A stretch of 64,000 bases of DNA from Mesaphorura yosii (GCA_009869945.1 WIXG01000002.1:124001-188000); one strand, 5' to 3'. Positions 13,001-26,179 are shown, counted from the first letter of the stretch. Notes: generated by a model from the sequence alone, not told the origin. Program-made: numbers and translations.

Positions 13001-16000
13001 TAATGCAATAACGCACCGAATTTCATTTGTTTCTCGAACATACTTTGTGCAGTGGATTTAATATCATCTTATAATGTGCGTGGTGATTCCCTAAGCTCAT
13101 TTTCCACACATGTTGCATTTTATCATTATTACACATACGCCACGCACAAGCACTGAACAACATTTGAAATAGTATCTCAGTCTCGCATTCGGAATGAGGA
13201 TTTTACGCTCTCGGTCTCGAAGTTCCTGCGCTGCGCTTCGGATTAAGTCCCAGAGAAATGATACTACGCTGACGAGTTGTTGCAATAAAAGCAGTTCAGC
13301 AACCTCAATTGAATTATTCATCTCAATCTGTTCAACACACTCTCGCTCGTCACTCTTTCACTTTCAAGGGCGAGGCTGTCATTACACAGTTCAGGGCATT
13401 TTACTAATTTTACCTAGGTCGAAGTCTTCTTGCGTAGTGTCTCTTGATTTTGAGACTTTGTCAAACCGACCCGGGCACTAGTCCACCTATGTTGACATCC
13501 TTTGCCTTCTTTACTGTGTATAGAAAGGTTTAAACGGTGTGGGACCCCAATTGTACTTGACCTTTCTAAGAGTCGGGGATATTTTTGGTTGTCTAAACGC
13601 CTTGAAATCTTGCCTTATCTATTAAATACAATACTATCGGTTGAGTTAGCTACGAGCACTTCAATGTGAAAATACGCGACAGAGTTCTTCCTTGATTGAG
13701 CAACTAAATACGCTGTGCCGTAACTGTTCATAAAATGTAACCTTCCAATGGCTTTATCGCCCTCACTTCTCTAGATGCACGACACATCGAATTTTGGGTC
13801 TGAGACCGCTGGTTTATCATTTTCCACATATTTTTATTACTGCTTGAACTTAAAACATTGCTGTACAGTTTTCCTTATACAGATGATGACTTGTCCAGAC
13901 CATTTTGTTGTGCTTGAGTTACTCTTCCATCCCGCGTTCAAAATGAGTGAAAGGGTTGGCCAACAAGAGTTCGAAAGCCAACGCAAAGGTTAATTGCATG
14001 GTTGACTTCGTTCAAAATACAGTCCGAGATGTTAATGCAACTTGGTCCAGTCACCAGATTCAAAAGTGAATGCATGATCAATCATTTCCTGCTTTTGACT
14101 GAGAAAAATCGAAAAACGAATTTGAGATGTTGCGAAGTAGATCTTTTCTCGGTCCGTCAATATCCAATACAACTTGCAGGACTGCCGTCTCGAGTCGAGT
14201 TTCTTTCGTCTGCTCCTCATCCATCAACCTCTCACATATTAAATACTTGACAGTTTTCTTCCTCTCGAAAATATCTGCTCTGGGACCCGTACTTATCGTT
14301 TCCAGTCTCCACGCGTGTGTGACAGACGCAGAGCAGTGTAGTGCATTAGGCTTGGTCTGTGCGGGTCGGAGCAGAGAAGAAAAATTAGTTGGCTTTGCCA
14401 TGAGAAAGTTAGAGTGGGACAAATTATTCAACGTTGACACAGTTTTCTATGCTTCTGATCGCTCGTGCTCAAGGTTGGCTAAGTGAAGCCATTAGTCGCA
14501 GTGAGGTTTAATGGAAAAGATTTGGGTGACGGTGACGCAGTAGCGAAAGAAATTTGGAAATCAATGCAAACTTGTAAACTCACAAGAGCAATGACCGGTG
14601 AAAGTATTCCGTGAAGCATGAAGCCCTGGAATTTGATTCATGCTCAATTCTACCACATCTGAAGTAATAATGCTTTACAACAAATTACACGCGTTCTGTA
14701 AAAACACACACGTCACGCTGTTATCGATTCGCGTTATCAGAACAAAATGCAAATTCCTTGTTTGTGTTTGCGTTCTCGTTGTCGTTCTCGTGTTCGAAGG
14801 CAATTTGTACTTTCTGCACTTAATTTAAAACAAAGGGAAGATTATACTACGACCCGACATTTCTGCACGTGAAACAAGTGTCGGAAAAATACACGACCGC
14901 TGCGCTCTGTAATGTGAGAAATGTGAAATTGGGAAAGGTGTTGCGGAGAGGGTGTAACCACAACTCATAAATAATTTCAAGTAATCAGGCGGGGTTCTGG
15001 CTGAGTTAATCTGTATTCCATTCCATAGTGCTGGTGCTCCTGCAAATTATGAGTTCAGCTCGGGGTTCCTCCGCGCGGAGGTGTACTTGAGCTTTCAATT
15101 TGTGGGCGTTGGTGTCTTCCGCTCCAGGCCATAAATCTAGAGAGGGGCTTTATGGGTAGCATCTGCAGATGACGGTTTCCTGTCTTCATTTCCCTTAACC
15201 AGTCCAGAATTTTTAAAATTACCGTGAATTACAGCCATTACGCCCTGGAACTATTTCGTTCGGTGCTTGAGCTCGTTGAGATTTATAGCCCTAATTTTCC
15301 AGGAAAAGTGAGAATTGAGGTTAATGTGAAGGTGAGCGAAATTATCCAACCTTTTCTGTTCTGTTTGTCAGCTTTGAAGTCTTTTTCTGGCCTCCCAAAT
15401 CGAAGCATAAATGTTGGCAGCTGGGACAGAAAATACAACCATAACCATGTTAGCCATATTTAAAAAGATGCACTTGCTGCACAACGCACGGTGCATTTGC
15501 AGTTGTGATATTTTATATAAGGAGAAATCATTTGAAATTCAAACCGTCCTGCAGTTGCACTTGCAAGTTGCACTGCGCCGTATCACGCAACTAAAGTTCC
15601 TGATGCGGTCTACACTAACACTACTTCTCAGCAAGCGCTGTGCTGCTGTGCAGTGCCATAAACTAAGACATATCTCATAAACTTTGGTTTCCATTTTTTA
15701 TGTGTCTTGCCGTGCTCGCGCAGTGAAGTTACAACTTTCTCCGTAGTATTCTCTTCCGTGCGTCTTGCCTTCTTCTCTTATTAAATCTATCACTTCTTCC
15801 TTCACGCTGCGTGCCGCGTGCGCTACGCACTTGACTTCCTTTCCTTCTTCGTTCACTCTCTTAACGTAATGGAAAACGCACTATGCGCTATGCACTGCCT
15901 CAAGAACGAGACTGAAATTGAAGAGACAAGTCAGGAAAAAATAGATGAAGATTCGTTCAAGAGAGAAAAGGATATTACAACATCAACATTATTATAACGT

Positions 16001-19000
16001 CTCTTGTTCGCTCGTGCTCCCGTGCCGTCTGTACTACTGCAATATAATCACGATCGCGATCCGGAGCCCAGACAGACGCATCTCGTGTCAAGTCCACTCT
16101 ATTCAGGCCGCCTGACTGTGAAAGATGGCTAACTGCTTGCTCGTGACTCGTGTACTTAGTATTAGAAACGAATAAAAGCTATTGTTAATTGAGAAAATAT
16201 TTTCCTCAAGACATTCTCATCCAAAAGAAGCTAAAGCTAAGCTAAGCACCAACTTTCGCCTGCCTTCGGGTTGCATGCTGCGTGCTGAGAACGCATTGTT
16301 AGTTACTTTTACATGATCATCAAAGATGCAGTGCGATGCAATGCAGGGGCAGAGACAGAGATAAAGAGCGAGAAACAGGACTAAGTTGGTTGGATTCATG
16401 CAAGCAGAAACTTTTTCCTCCACTTTCTATTCATCTTTTGGCTTCGACTCGAATCTCTTATTTTATTTAGTGACAAAATGTGAAAGTTTCTTGGAAGCAA
16501 GGCCATCATTTCATTGTTGCATGCCAGAAAAAGTTTCTGCACTTGGACATTTATTCAGGAAGGGGTTGGCCGTGGAAAGGAATAAAGTTAACGTTAATGG
16601 CGAATTGAAACCAGAGAATAAGTTTAGGAGAATAAATCTGTCTGCGTATAAACCATCCAGCCATGTTGCTGGTTGCTTTTCAGTGGCCCAGCACCAGCAC
16701 GCACACTGGTACTTGATGAACCACAATTTTGCTTCGTGCTTAGACCTTTGGCTTCATTGTTCATTGGTGTACTATTTCGACTTCCTATTTCATCATGGTT
16801 CAAACATGAAAGACTTGCCTGTCAGCCCGTTTTGACAGCTCCAATATTTCGCTACTCTAAATTGTCGGAGTTCCACCGAGTTTTCGGAAACCACAAAAAA
16901 TAAAAACCTAATTAAAATTTTACCTCACTCCTCTCCCAACCAATCTGCCGGCATTGTCGTTAGATTGATACATAAAGGCTGCGCCCGCCACTCTACTCTA
17001 CGTCTATTCTGCGTAGTTTAATAATGATGAAAAGAAAATAATGAGGGAGTGTAGTCTGAGTGAAAGTTATGAAAACATAAAAAGGCCGGATGGAAACTGT
17101 TGGAAATGAAGGACGCAGATGCAATTCTCAATCAGTTGCAAAAGCCAAATGTACGCCGTCGTCGCCAAACGTCTAGTGTCGCCAGTGCTAAAGACCCGAG
17201 CTGAAATTATGAGAAACTGAGGCAGAACAAAGCTATGTAGCCATTTTTTAACAGACTTTGTCTACTTTGCCTTCATTTTTATGCACACCCGAGATAAAAC
17301 TTTTAAAGTAAAGTCCAATCATTTCTGAATCCATGCTCGTCGAGAAGCTGGAATATTCTGGGAAATGGAAAACTTTGGACACGAACTTAATACGAAATTT
17401 GTATTGATAGATCGTGCCAAAGCAGAGTCGAGTGACGACTCGCGTATTTGTGACGCGTGAAAAGCACGAATCAGTCGACTTGTCCAGTCCTGCATGACAT
17501 CTGAAAGCTGTCGTTCACTAAAGCCGCTTCCCTTTGAGATTTGACTGGCCAGGAAAGATGTCATTTACATTCACGGACACAATGATGGCGAAAATGTCAC
17601 TTCTTTCACACTTCTTTCAATATTTTTATGTTCTGTACGTGCTTTCATTGCAATAGCATATCATTTCAGTTGATGGCTGGGCCTGGGCCTGCCCGTGAAG
17701 TGATGAATTGCACCATGTTATTAAAATGACTTTGACTTCTTTCTGCGATTGACCGACATGAAATAAGTTTCGTTATTGCGTAACACGCAGCAGAATGCCC
17801 TGTTCACTCTTTATGTGCTCGTCGGAAAGCAATGCAAAGGAATTCAACGGTCTCCACTCACGCACTTTATTTCTCTGCTGTTTACTTGCAGGGTGACTCA
17901 CCGTTCGGCAAGTCGGAGGCCTACATCAAATTGGAGCAACTCGGCGAAGGATCGTACGCGACCGTCTACAAAGGCTACAGCAAGTAAGTGAAGAAGCTCT
18001 TCCCTATTTCCATTTCCGCAAGCTTCTCGAAGAAAGTAAATACACACTTTTATTGGGGAAAGATAAATATTTGTGCATCGACCAAATTGATGAAAGGGTG
18101 AGGAAAACGCGAACAAAGACGATTATTTATGGAGAAAGGGGATCCGAGCTCCTCCGCCTCGCGCACGCCGTAAATGATGGCAATAACTCAGAAAAGTGTT
18201 GTAAACTATGGAGCAATTATGCAGGCGGTTGCCGAAATTGCGTACGAGATGAGCGTAATGGATAATTTGAAGGGGATTCTGAATTCATGAGCCCATGCAC
18301 TAATTAGCCAAGACAAGGCAAGGCACGAAAAACTCCGTGTGTGTCTTATTTTGTTTCAGAAATTATATTTCGTGTACACATTTATTAACGGCCTGAAGTG
18401 GTGCCTCCTCGAATAAAAGCAAAAATGTTAATAACGAGAGAATCCTTTTATGCTTTCTACAACATAATCCTCTTGAAGGAAAACTCCGAGTTTAATCCTG
18501 CGTTTCTCTTTGCCTTGTTGTACTTGTCTCGCTGCAGGTTCGTAAGCGCATTTGAAGGACTAGCATTTTATATATTGGGTACCTTTCAGCTGGGTTTAAA
18601 TTTATTTTTGCGCCGATGACACGAAATTTGGTGAGTGGAAGCCTAGAAAGTTTCGATGCCGTTGCTGTCAGTTTTCCTATTCCTTTGACAAGCTGAATCC
18701 TGGCGAGGTCAGGCAGCTATCCACAACTTTCATTGAAGCGGCAAGCAGGTTTGACTGGAAGATTTGACAAGAGATTAGAATTAGGCATCTGTGAACTTCG
18801 CCGTGATTTTTCCATTCGTTAGACCGTTGGTGAGAGTTTTAACTGACTGACCGAGAAAAGACAAAGAGAAAGGGAGCTCGAAAAGAACAATCGAGTCAAA
18901 TGATAAAGTGCAGGAAGGAAAGAGAAAAGTGGCAGCGTCGGGGAGATTGAATGAGAAGAACAAAAAGGAGAGAAGAGATCGATTTTCTTCAGGCGGGCAA

Positions 19001-22000
19001 AGTTTTTGGCTTTTAGACGTAAAGTGAGAAGTTGAAACCTTTCTCCTTTCTTGATTCGGGGTTACAAAACAATTCTTCCACAAGAGCCTCAATTTCAGCC
19101 AGGATCATGCCAGACAGTCAAGGCAGACACGCCACATGCCACAGCCAACGCCAAGTTCCACATAAATTCATAAGTTTGGCTGATCACGTACGAATGCGAA
19201 TGCGAGTACGGCAGGAAAACCAAATACCTTCGGGCGGTTAACGTATAAGAATGCTCAACTTTCACTTCGTGTCTTGGCATCTTGGGACGCGACGGCCACT
19301 GTCGGTCGGTCTCTGCTTTCATTCTGCGTGCATGTCGTGAAGTGCGTGCTCCTAAAATGGAAACTCTTGTACATGTCACAAATCGTGACTTTGCCTGGTA
19401 TTTGTGAAGGTGAAAGTGGAACAGGCAATAAAACCGAAGCAATAAAATTCCAATAAATGTGGACTTGCTTCAGACTGAGCGAGCGTTTTGGCCTTACTGT
19501 AAATTTTATGTTCTGGCCTCGCACTGCTTTGACTTTAGATGGGCCTGCTAATTTCTGTTATGTGATAACCATAATTACGTCGACATAAAATCAACACGGA
19601 AATGAGCTACTCGAAAGAGATTATTATGTCCGGCCCTGTCCTGATTTTGATTTGTTGATTCAGTGATAAAGGTATAAAGTTGGAGTTCAACTACATGACG
19701 TAATGGCTTACTGCTCTGAGCTCCTGCATTGCATGATAATTGGACACGACAGCTCATAAACCATTTGCCATGTGCTGAATTTACATGTTTACGATTTGAA
19801 GCCAGTTTTCGTGTGTGCCTGAGTCAATCACATTTCGCGTATTTTACGACAGATTTAAAAATGCTTAAACATAGCTCTCGAGGGGAAATAAACTCTGAAT
19901 ACGAAATTACTGATATTTTAAATAAATGACAATCATGGCGGTAATAAAATGCCAAACATGCGTGAGCCAAGCATCCGGAACATGCCACATGAGAAACTGC
20001 AGTATTGTGCATTGAAAAGTGGCAGGGCTGGAGAAAAATTTAAGTGTGCACTTATTCTTAACGCATCATAAAAACTTGGTATTATGGCGCAACGGAATTG
20101 TAGCTGCAGACCAAACTGTCACGATAATTTCTTGCCTCTTCTGCTGGAGGAGTGCAGGCGTGCAGGGAGACAAATGTACATCTGCGACCAAGTAAACAAA
20201 ATTACGAAACCAGCCCGAATTACGTGACGTGGTCGATTCGTGAACCACGTCGCGCGTTAACTTGGCCGAAACCTGCCTCATTTCTGTAAATGCATTTAAT
20301 CCCTCCAAATTACTTTATCGCAAAAATGTGTTTCGCTGCCTGGTTTCTTCGTAATAGTTATGAGTCATAAAAGTGTGTAAAACGAGTTTCAAGAGTTAAT
20401 ATTTTATGTCCGCTGGTACGGGGACTAATAAAAGAGCGAGTTCAACTCCTCGTGTCGCTCCCTCAAAGATCTTAATTTAACGTCTTCATTGAAGCTTATT
20501 AATCTAATGGACCGTGCAAGAAATGTTAATATGTGGCTCAGACTCGCGTCTTTCGAGTTTGAGCTCTCATCCATACTTTTATGAAGTTATAAATAAAACA
20601 TTTAATGCATCTTTAAAAGTAAAATGCAAAACGCCATATTAAAAGATGGAGATTCAAAATTCAAAGGCTGCCATTTTCATTTAAATTTACGCTTCTGCAG
20701 TCTGCAGTCTGCAGTTTGCAGGCCCAGCCATCTGCTCTGTTCTTCTTCCGCATTGTGCTCTGGAAAATTAATGCACGCACGTTTAGCGTGAAAGTGAATA
20801 GCAGAGATGATCTCATAAATAAAATCTTAATTGCCTGCGGAGGGAATTCAATAGAAATGCTGGTCCTGTCCAAAATTATGTTTTATTTGAGTAGTTTGGA
20901 AAGGTATTTTTATCCTTTTAATTCCACTATCCATCATCTACTTTTCCTGTGATCTGATAAGAGCAAAAGCAAAATGCTCGTTCGCATTACCAAGAGTTCT
21001 TGTTCTCATCTGTTGCGAACTTCCTTCATAAGTCTGGGTTGACATTGACTCTGCGGTGCTCATTTGACGGGAATAAATTTATGCAATTTGAAGTGCCCGA
21101 CTCGTGAATCGCGAGTGCCTTCAATGCAAATGCAATATTTCATACATTTTCAATGTATATTTTATGTTGCATGCGTAGCTCTAAGAGTTTACGGAAGAAA
21201 TTTCTCCAAGCAGAATGCAGGCTGATGCCGATGGTAAATGTATGTAAAGAGATCACTGGAAACATGAATTCAAATGAGTCGGCAAACAAGACATGCTATC
21301 GATTTTCCAGTTAGAAAATGTAATACTCTCCGCATGATGCAAAATGCCTTGTCGGAATGAAAATTCAAAACTTTTACTTTGCTGTTTAGTTCGGTCTCGA
21401 TACACATCGCAATTTGCGTGTGTGCAAGTGCGTAACGGCTTGACGGACTCAATTTTAATCTTTGCGTATTCTCTTTTCGACTCGCGAAATTAGAATTCTG
21501 GATTCTGAATTTACCAAGCCAAAATAGGAAGGAATAATGAACTCGACTGAAGCTGATGTTGATAAATGTAATTCCACTGCTAACCCAAAAGCAAGCGGGT
21601 AAGCGGGCAGGGAGATTGAGAAAGTAATTCAGGCATGACGAACTCGAATGTAGAGTCATATGGGCAGCCAGCAACCAGCAGCTCGAGTAATCATTTGCTG
21701 TGCGTACACAGCTGGAAATGGAAATCATTACCTTTGTTGTTCGCAGTTCCAGTTCACATTCGTCAAAGAAAAGTGTATAATGTGATTCTCGATAACGATT
21801 TCAATTCCAGCGGCAGTTATATTTGTTTCATGATCCATGGTCTTGCTTCCCTTTGCTCTCTCTGCAATGTGATGTGATTGCGATTGCGAATGTGATCAAG
21901 GGAGTATTTGGCCCACGCATGGAGACTGCTTTTTCTTTTGAGCCTGTCCTTTGTATTTGAAGCCGCCTGTGTGATGAAAGGACAAAGCCTTCCCGATTCT

Positions 22001-24055
22001 TTCTCTTTCCTTTCTTTTGTCGGTACCTGTCATTGCATCCTTTCCTGTGATGTGGAGAGTTCGATTTCATTTCCACGCTCACCCACACTCTCTCAACGCG
22101 TGATCTCCATTTTCCAATCTCTTTCCGTATGCAACACACTGTACAATGAAATATGTCGCTAAAGAACAAACCCACGTGAAAACGAGAAGTGGATAGAAAG
22201 CAATGCTCGAAGGGAAGATTCCAAGCCACTTTGATCTGTCCATACTGATTAGTTCGCTCAATGAGATGTTTGACCTCTTTTCTATTTCTGAATGACCGAT
22301 CTAACCCACTTTGTAATTTTGCAGTTTGACGAATCAAGTCGTTGCACTGAAGGAGATACGACTTCAGGAAGAAGAAGGGACTCCATTCACCGCCATCCGA
22401 GAAGCCTCTTTATTGAAAGACCTGAAGCATTCAAATATAGTGATACTGCACGATATTGTACATACTCGACAGACGCTCACCTTTGTTTTCGAATATCTTG
22501 TGAGTCCAACAATTCACGGCTACTAATTCCACGGGTTATTAAAATTTTGGTAATCAACTCTTATTAATTTTCAGCACACCGATCTTTCACAGTATTTGGA
22601 GAGACATTCAGGTGGTCTGAATCCTCGGAATGTGAAACTTTTTCTCTTCCAACTACTTCGTGGACTGGCCTTTTGCCATCGCAGAAAGGTTAAAACTTAA
22701 TAAATTTTGACTTCAAGATTTTTATTTCTATTTTTCCGATTACAACCCTTGGCTTACAACACTTACAATTTCAACATTTTTCGAGTATTAACAGCAATGA
22801 GTTAGGTTAATCAAAAGTCAGAGGTTTCAAGTTTTCTTCCGTTACATGAAACTTAGCAAAAGGCTCAAAGTTTTTCTTGTTATGAACACGATCACACTTA
22901 TCTTCTGTGCAAATGAAAGCGTGATTCGCTCTACCAAATTTTCTATCAATCCTCTATTCTACTCACAGATTCTTCATCGTGATGTAAAACCACAAAATCT
23001 CTTGATCAGTCAAACTGGAGAGCTTAAATTAGCTGATTTTGGTAAGATTCCATTGTGACTCATTAATTCAAGGTGCTTGAGCAAGTTTCAATTAAAATTG
23101 CAGGTCTTGCTCGAGCCAAAAGCGTCCCCAGCCATACCTACTCACATGAAGTAGTTACGTTGTGGTACCGACCGCCTGACGTTCTGCTAGGGTCGGTGGA
23201 TTATTCCACTTCCCTGGACACGTGGGGAGTCGGCTGCATATTCGTAGAAATGCTCACAGGTATCAGACGCGTGTTTCGCATCAAGTCGGTAATCGACACG
23301 CATCCTAAAATCTATCTTGTTTTAGGCTCCCCTGTGTTTCCCGGTGTTCGTGATGTATCCGACCAACTTGACAAAATATTCCGGATCATTGGCACTCCAA
23401 CCGAGAAAACTTGGACAGGCAAGTCGTTTTCCCCAAAGATCCAGCGATTTCATCACAGGCTTTCATAATTCATTTTGTGTTATTTTGCAGGTGTCACACA
23501 ACTTCAAAATTACAGCAAGGAGGTGACTAGAATATACAAGCCGCAGAAGTTGGGGCTTGCGTTTCCTCGACTTTACGATATTGCCTACGCTGAAAACGTT
23601 GCCTCGGGTTTCCTTCAGGTATTCAATATTTCAGGTGCTCATTTTCCTGAGAATTTGGCCATAAATTATGCACTCCTGTTTGTACAGTTGAATCCTGATG
23701 TAAGACTGGAAGCAGAAGAAGCTCTTCATCATAAATACTTTTCTGATCTCCCTCCAAAAATCTACGAATTGCCACACGGTAAGCTCACACACTTTACTTA
23801 ATCAGAATCGTTCAATGTCAAGTCAGATTCTGTTCAAGAAAACAACATTGTCTCTTCCGATCGTGGGAATGGGAAGCAATATTGTTTTCTAACTTTCTTT
23901 GGGTCTTGAGACGACTACATTGATGGATGAATTCGATTATTTTCTTAATCGCAGAATCGAGCATTTTCACAGTGGAAGGAGTTGTATTTTATCCGGAAGA
24001 AACAAGGAAAGGAATTCCGAAAAGTGGAAGTTTTGACTTTCGACGTAAAATTTAA
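4004..24055 (+). CDS. CDK14: Cyclin-dependent kinase 14-like (PFTAIRE kinase), start not resolved
   Basis: This is a serine/threonine kinase of the PFTAIRE group (vertebrate CDK14/15, fly Eip63E), known to pair with cyclin Y at the plasma membrane. Exons: 4004-4141, 11929-12140, 17892-17983, 22325-22499, 22575-22688, 22969-23041, 23104-23259, 23326-23418, 23491-23618, 23688-23778, 23955-24055 (stop TAA). They join in phase to about 456 residues plus a missing start; human CDK14 has 469. In order they show a variable N-terminal region, the P-loop [11 protein letters not shown], the catalytic lysine in VVALKEIRL, the diagnostic PFTAIRE helix in [12 protein letters not shown], the HRDVKPQN catalytic loop, ADFG, and the T-loop [19 protein letters not shown]. 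The tail SSIFTVEGV also matches CDK14. The intron at 23419-23490 begins with GC instead of GT. The introns at 23260-23325 and 23619-23687 are stop-free multiples of three. The first exon is missing: it may lie in 1-4003 or off the window. Confidence 0.95.
4142..11928 (+). other. CDK14 intron, 7.8 kb
   Basis: The intron runs from GTAAGC after 4141 to a pyrimidine-rich acceptor ending at 11928. I recognise no nested gene. The only frame with coding-like composition is on the minus strand at 11137-11406 and is listed separately. Large first introns in developmental kinases often hold alternative promoters and enhancers, but I cannot show any here. Confidence 0.75.
11137..11406 (-). CDS. Unrecognised minus-strand ORF inside a CDK14 intron
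   Basis: A frame of 90 codons from an ATG at 11406 stays open to a TAA at 11137, and the frame is open upstream to 11502. The stretch is more GC-rich than the surrounding intron and codes for a mixed, non-repetitive sequence with charged and hydrophobic residues. I do not recognise the protein. An open frame on the plus strand overlaps it (11180-11368), which fits a locally GC-rich, stop-poor patch as well as a gene. It could be chance, an exon of a nested gene, or a decayed fragment. Confidence 0.15.
   Translation of the reverse strand: MAHRPLVAVGSAIYMEILRSSSPTQEIWELAPEGEPDCEHCMRVESEIKLGLGDLGLVVRRKYKAGRDVAFGCGITAHVALFMKFFHEL
12141..17891 (+). other. CDK14 intron, 5.8 kb
   Basis: The donor is GTAAGT directly after 12140 and the acceptor is TTACTTGCAG ending at 17891. 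Long frames at 12152-12619 and 16386-16835 have no recognisable motif and are treated as chance. No repeats or nested genes were recognised. Confidence 0.75.
17984..22324 (+). other. CDK14 intron, 4.3 kb
   Basis: The donor GTAAGT lies after 17983 and splits the codon following the P-loop. The acceptor TTTTGCAG ends at 22324. It contains a short heptamer repeat at 20694-20721. Minus-strand frames at 21270-21728 and 21828-22337 have no recognisable domain, and the second overlaps the acceptor and the start of the next CDK14 exon, so both are treated as chance. Confidence 0.75.
20694..20721. repeat. Short heptamer tandem repeat
   Basis: Three exact copies of TCTGCAG are followed by one copy with a single change (TTTGCAG), inside a CDK14 intron. 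Each copy carries a PstI-like palindrome CTGCAG or a near variant. The array is short and of no known function. Confidence 0.9.
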
Positions 24056-24922
24056 CTACGTGCTTAGTTTGTAAGTAGTATAATGACAACTACAGAAGTT
24101 GTGAGTTTCGTAAAACGAAGCGCTAGTTTGTATTGCGCTGAATATAAACAGAATTTTCTCGAAGACTAGAGACTAGTGTATTGACACGATTATCGAAACC
24201 GCAATTCATGTGGGTGGAAGTGAGAACTAATTGTATGATAGTCTTGATGAAGACACACTAAAGTCTAGGTGATGCTACAGCTGCCAAATTAACTGTCTTA
24301 CAGTTAAAGTAAATGTAAACTAAGTTACTTGTGAGTTCTATTGAGATGAAGCGAAGTTTTGTACATTTGATTTCACTTTTTTGTAACCTAATTCAAGGTT
24401 AATTTTTGTGTTCACAGCTAACTTTTTATTTCCTGTGCCAGAAGTACTTCATTTTCATTGCCTTTTGCTATTTTTAAGAAATACGAACTTTAACGAAATT
24501 GCCAAATGTTAAACGCTAAAACATTTATGTAAATACTTGCTTGAAAGATGAGCCACGCCAGTTTGCCAAACTAGAAACCAAGGCACAGTAATAATTTTAG
24601 TACCTCTTGAAGTAATTTTACTGCCTAGCTGAACAAATGTGTCTAATATTTTGCTACTGAAATATTTATTAGCATTGCAATCATTGAATTCGATCTCTGA
24701 TCAAGACATCTGAAGTTGCATTTATAATTTAAGGCATAGTATTAAAGCGCACGGACGTTCCTTCTCTAACTGTACTTTTAAGCTATCGCGGGTGCATGGC
24801 CTTTTAAACAATTTTGCATGGGCTTCATTGACGATGATTATAGAGTTTGATTTTCTGTAAAAGTTCTGCCATTATGCGGACATACAAAATCTGGTATTAA
24901 GTACGGTTAGTTTTTATAACTT

Positions 24923-24947
24923 GATCTTGCATTAAAAATGCAAGATC
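24923..24947. other. Perfect 10-bp inverted repeat (hairpin)
   Basis: GATCTTGCAT at 24923-24932 and its exact reverse complement ATGCAAGATC at 24938-24947 flank a 5-base loop TAAAA. If the CDK14 transcript runs to the signal at 25448, this would be a stem-loop in its 3' UTR. It could be chance. Confidence 0.8.
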
Positions 24948-25447
24948 TTTTATTCAGATTTAGATTTAAGATTGTTTAATTTAATTCTGGATAACTTTTA
25001 GGACAGTTTATTTGACAAGTTAGCCGTTTTATGATTCCCTATTCTTGCGATCTTTAGGAGCTTTCGCTTGATTGATTTGTAATCTTTTTCACACTGCCAA
25101 GGTATACGACAATCTGACGCCATTTATTATTTGAATTTTTAAGGAAAGTAAATGTAGTTGACAAAGTTATTGAAGCCCATCTCTTTACAATTAAATTTAA
25201 TTTTAATTTTCATGATTTCAATAATTTGCGTAGATCACCGAGAACCCAAAACGATGTACATACATTGGACTACCTAATTCATAAGCGTAGCGCACGTTAT
25301 TCATCGCCATACTCCCAAAAATGAGCTATTCTGAATTCGTGGTAAAACCACGCCTAATTATTATAAGCACAATATGACGATACGATAACCGAAAATAATG
25401 TGAGAGACTTATTACGAGCATAAAATACAATATGTCTTTTTCGAAAA

Positions 25448-25453
25448 AATAAA
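25448..25453 (+). terminator. Candidate poly(A) signal for CDK14
   Basis: An AATAAA hexamer lies about 1.4 kb after the CDK14 stop and is the first exact plus-strand hexamer I noticed downstream. Variant signals may act earlier. Confidence 0.3.
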
Positions 25454-26179
25454 CTGAAATGATTGAAGAGCTGCGTTATGACAAGCACTCATTTCTCTTT
25501 GTTAACTCCGTAAAAACAGGTTCGTTGCAAAATTCTTGTTGTACTCACTCGCCAGTCCGGAGAACTGCCTCAGATATTCAACACTGTCGGCGAAATTTGC
25601 AAGGTACTGCAAATGGCAAATGCAAGCGGTCAGTGAAGCGAAGTAAATTGCAGTGAACAGCCGAAGTGAACCTCTTCTCACTTTACAAGATCCTATTACA
25701 TATGAATTATTCCGTATTGTTATTTCCACGAAACTATGAGACGCCTTCAGGGCAAATTTTGCATTGTTGAGAAGACTCCCCTGACTCGTGACTCGAAAAC
25801 TCTCTTCGTGGTTGGAGGTACACACAGAACAAGCGTAAATGGATGTAAATGACCTTCCTTTCTTTTCATCTTAAGCAAACTCCGTAATGGTCTTCTGTTG
25901 GCAATTGGCACCCACACATTTATGTCGTCATCAAATAATTACACCAACTTCCTTTTCTGACCATCGTGTACACCTTCTTTTGTTTGCAAATGGGAAGGCG
26001 ACGACATTGTTGCAAAAAGAACCCAGTGAATCAGAAAGTAGACATTTAGCAGCGATTTTGCTTTAATCTTAATCTAACAGTTTTTTATGTGAATTGTGCT
26101 AAATAATTTTAATTTCTGATTAACTCCAAAGCTTCGAGCAGCGTTTCTTTTACAAGGAGTTCCAGGGAAAGACTCAACA

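Larger units (their letters stand above)
24056..26179. other. CDK14 3' UTR and intergenic spacer
   Basis: No gene is recognised. The stretch is AT-rich and probably begins with a long CDK14 3' UTR, since the first clear AATAAA downstream of the stop is near 25448. A perfect 10-bp hairpin lies at 24923-24947. The remainder up to 26179 should hold the promoter of the small secreted-protein gene. I saw no clear TATA box. Confidence 0.6.

Noticed and set aside
16386-16835. 149-codon plus-strand frame in a CDK14 intron
   Set aside because: No recognisable motif, unusual His/Phe/Ser mix, and this length is expected by chance in a window of this size.
21270-21728. 152-codon minus-strand frame
   Set aside because: No domain or splice context was seen.
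21828-22337. 169-codon minus-strand frame
   Set aside because: It overlaps the CDK14 acceptor and exon on the other strand. Its Arg/Lys/Ser-rich product matches nothing I know.
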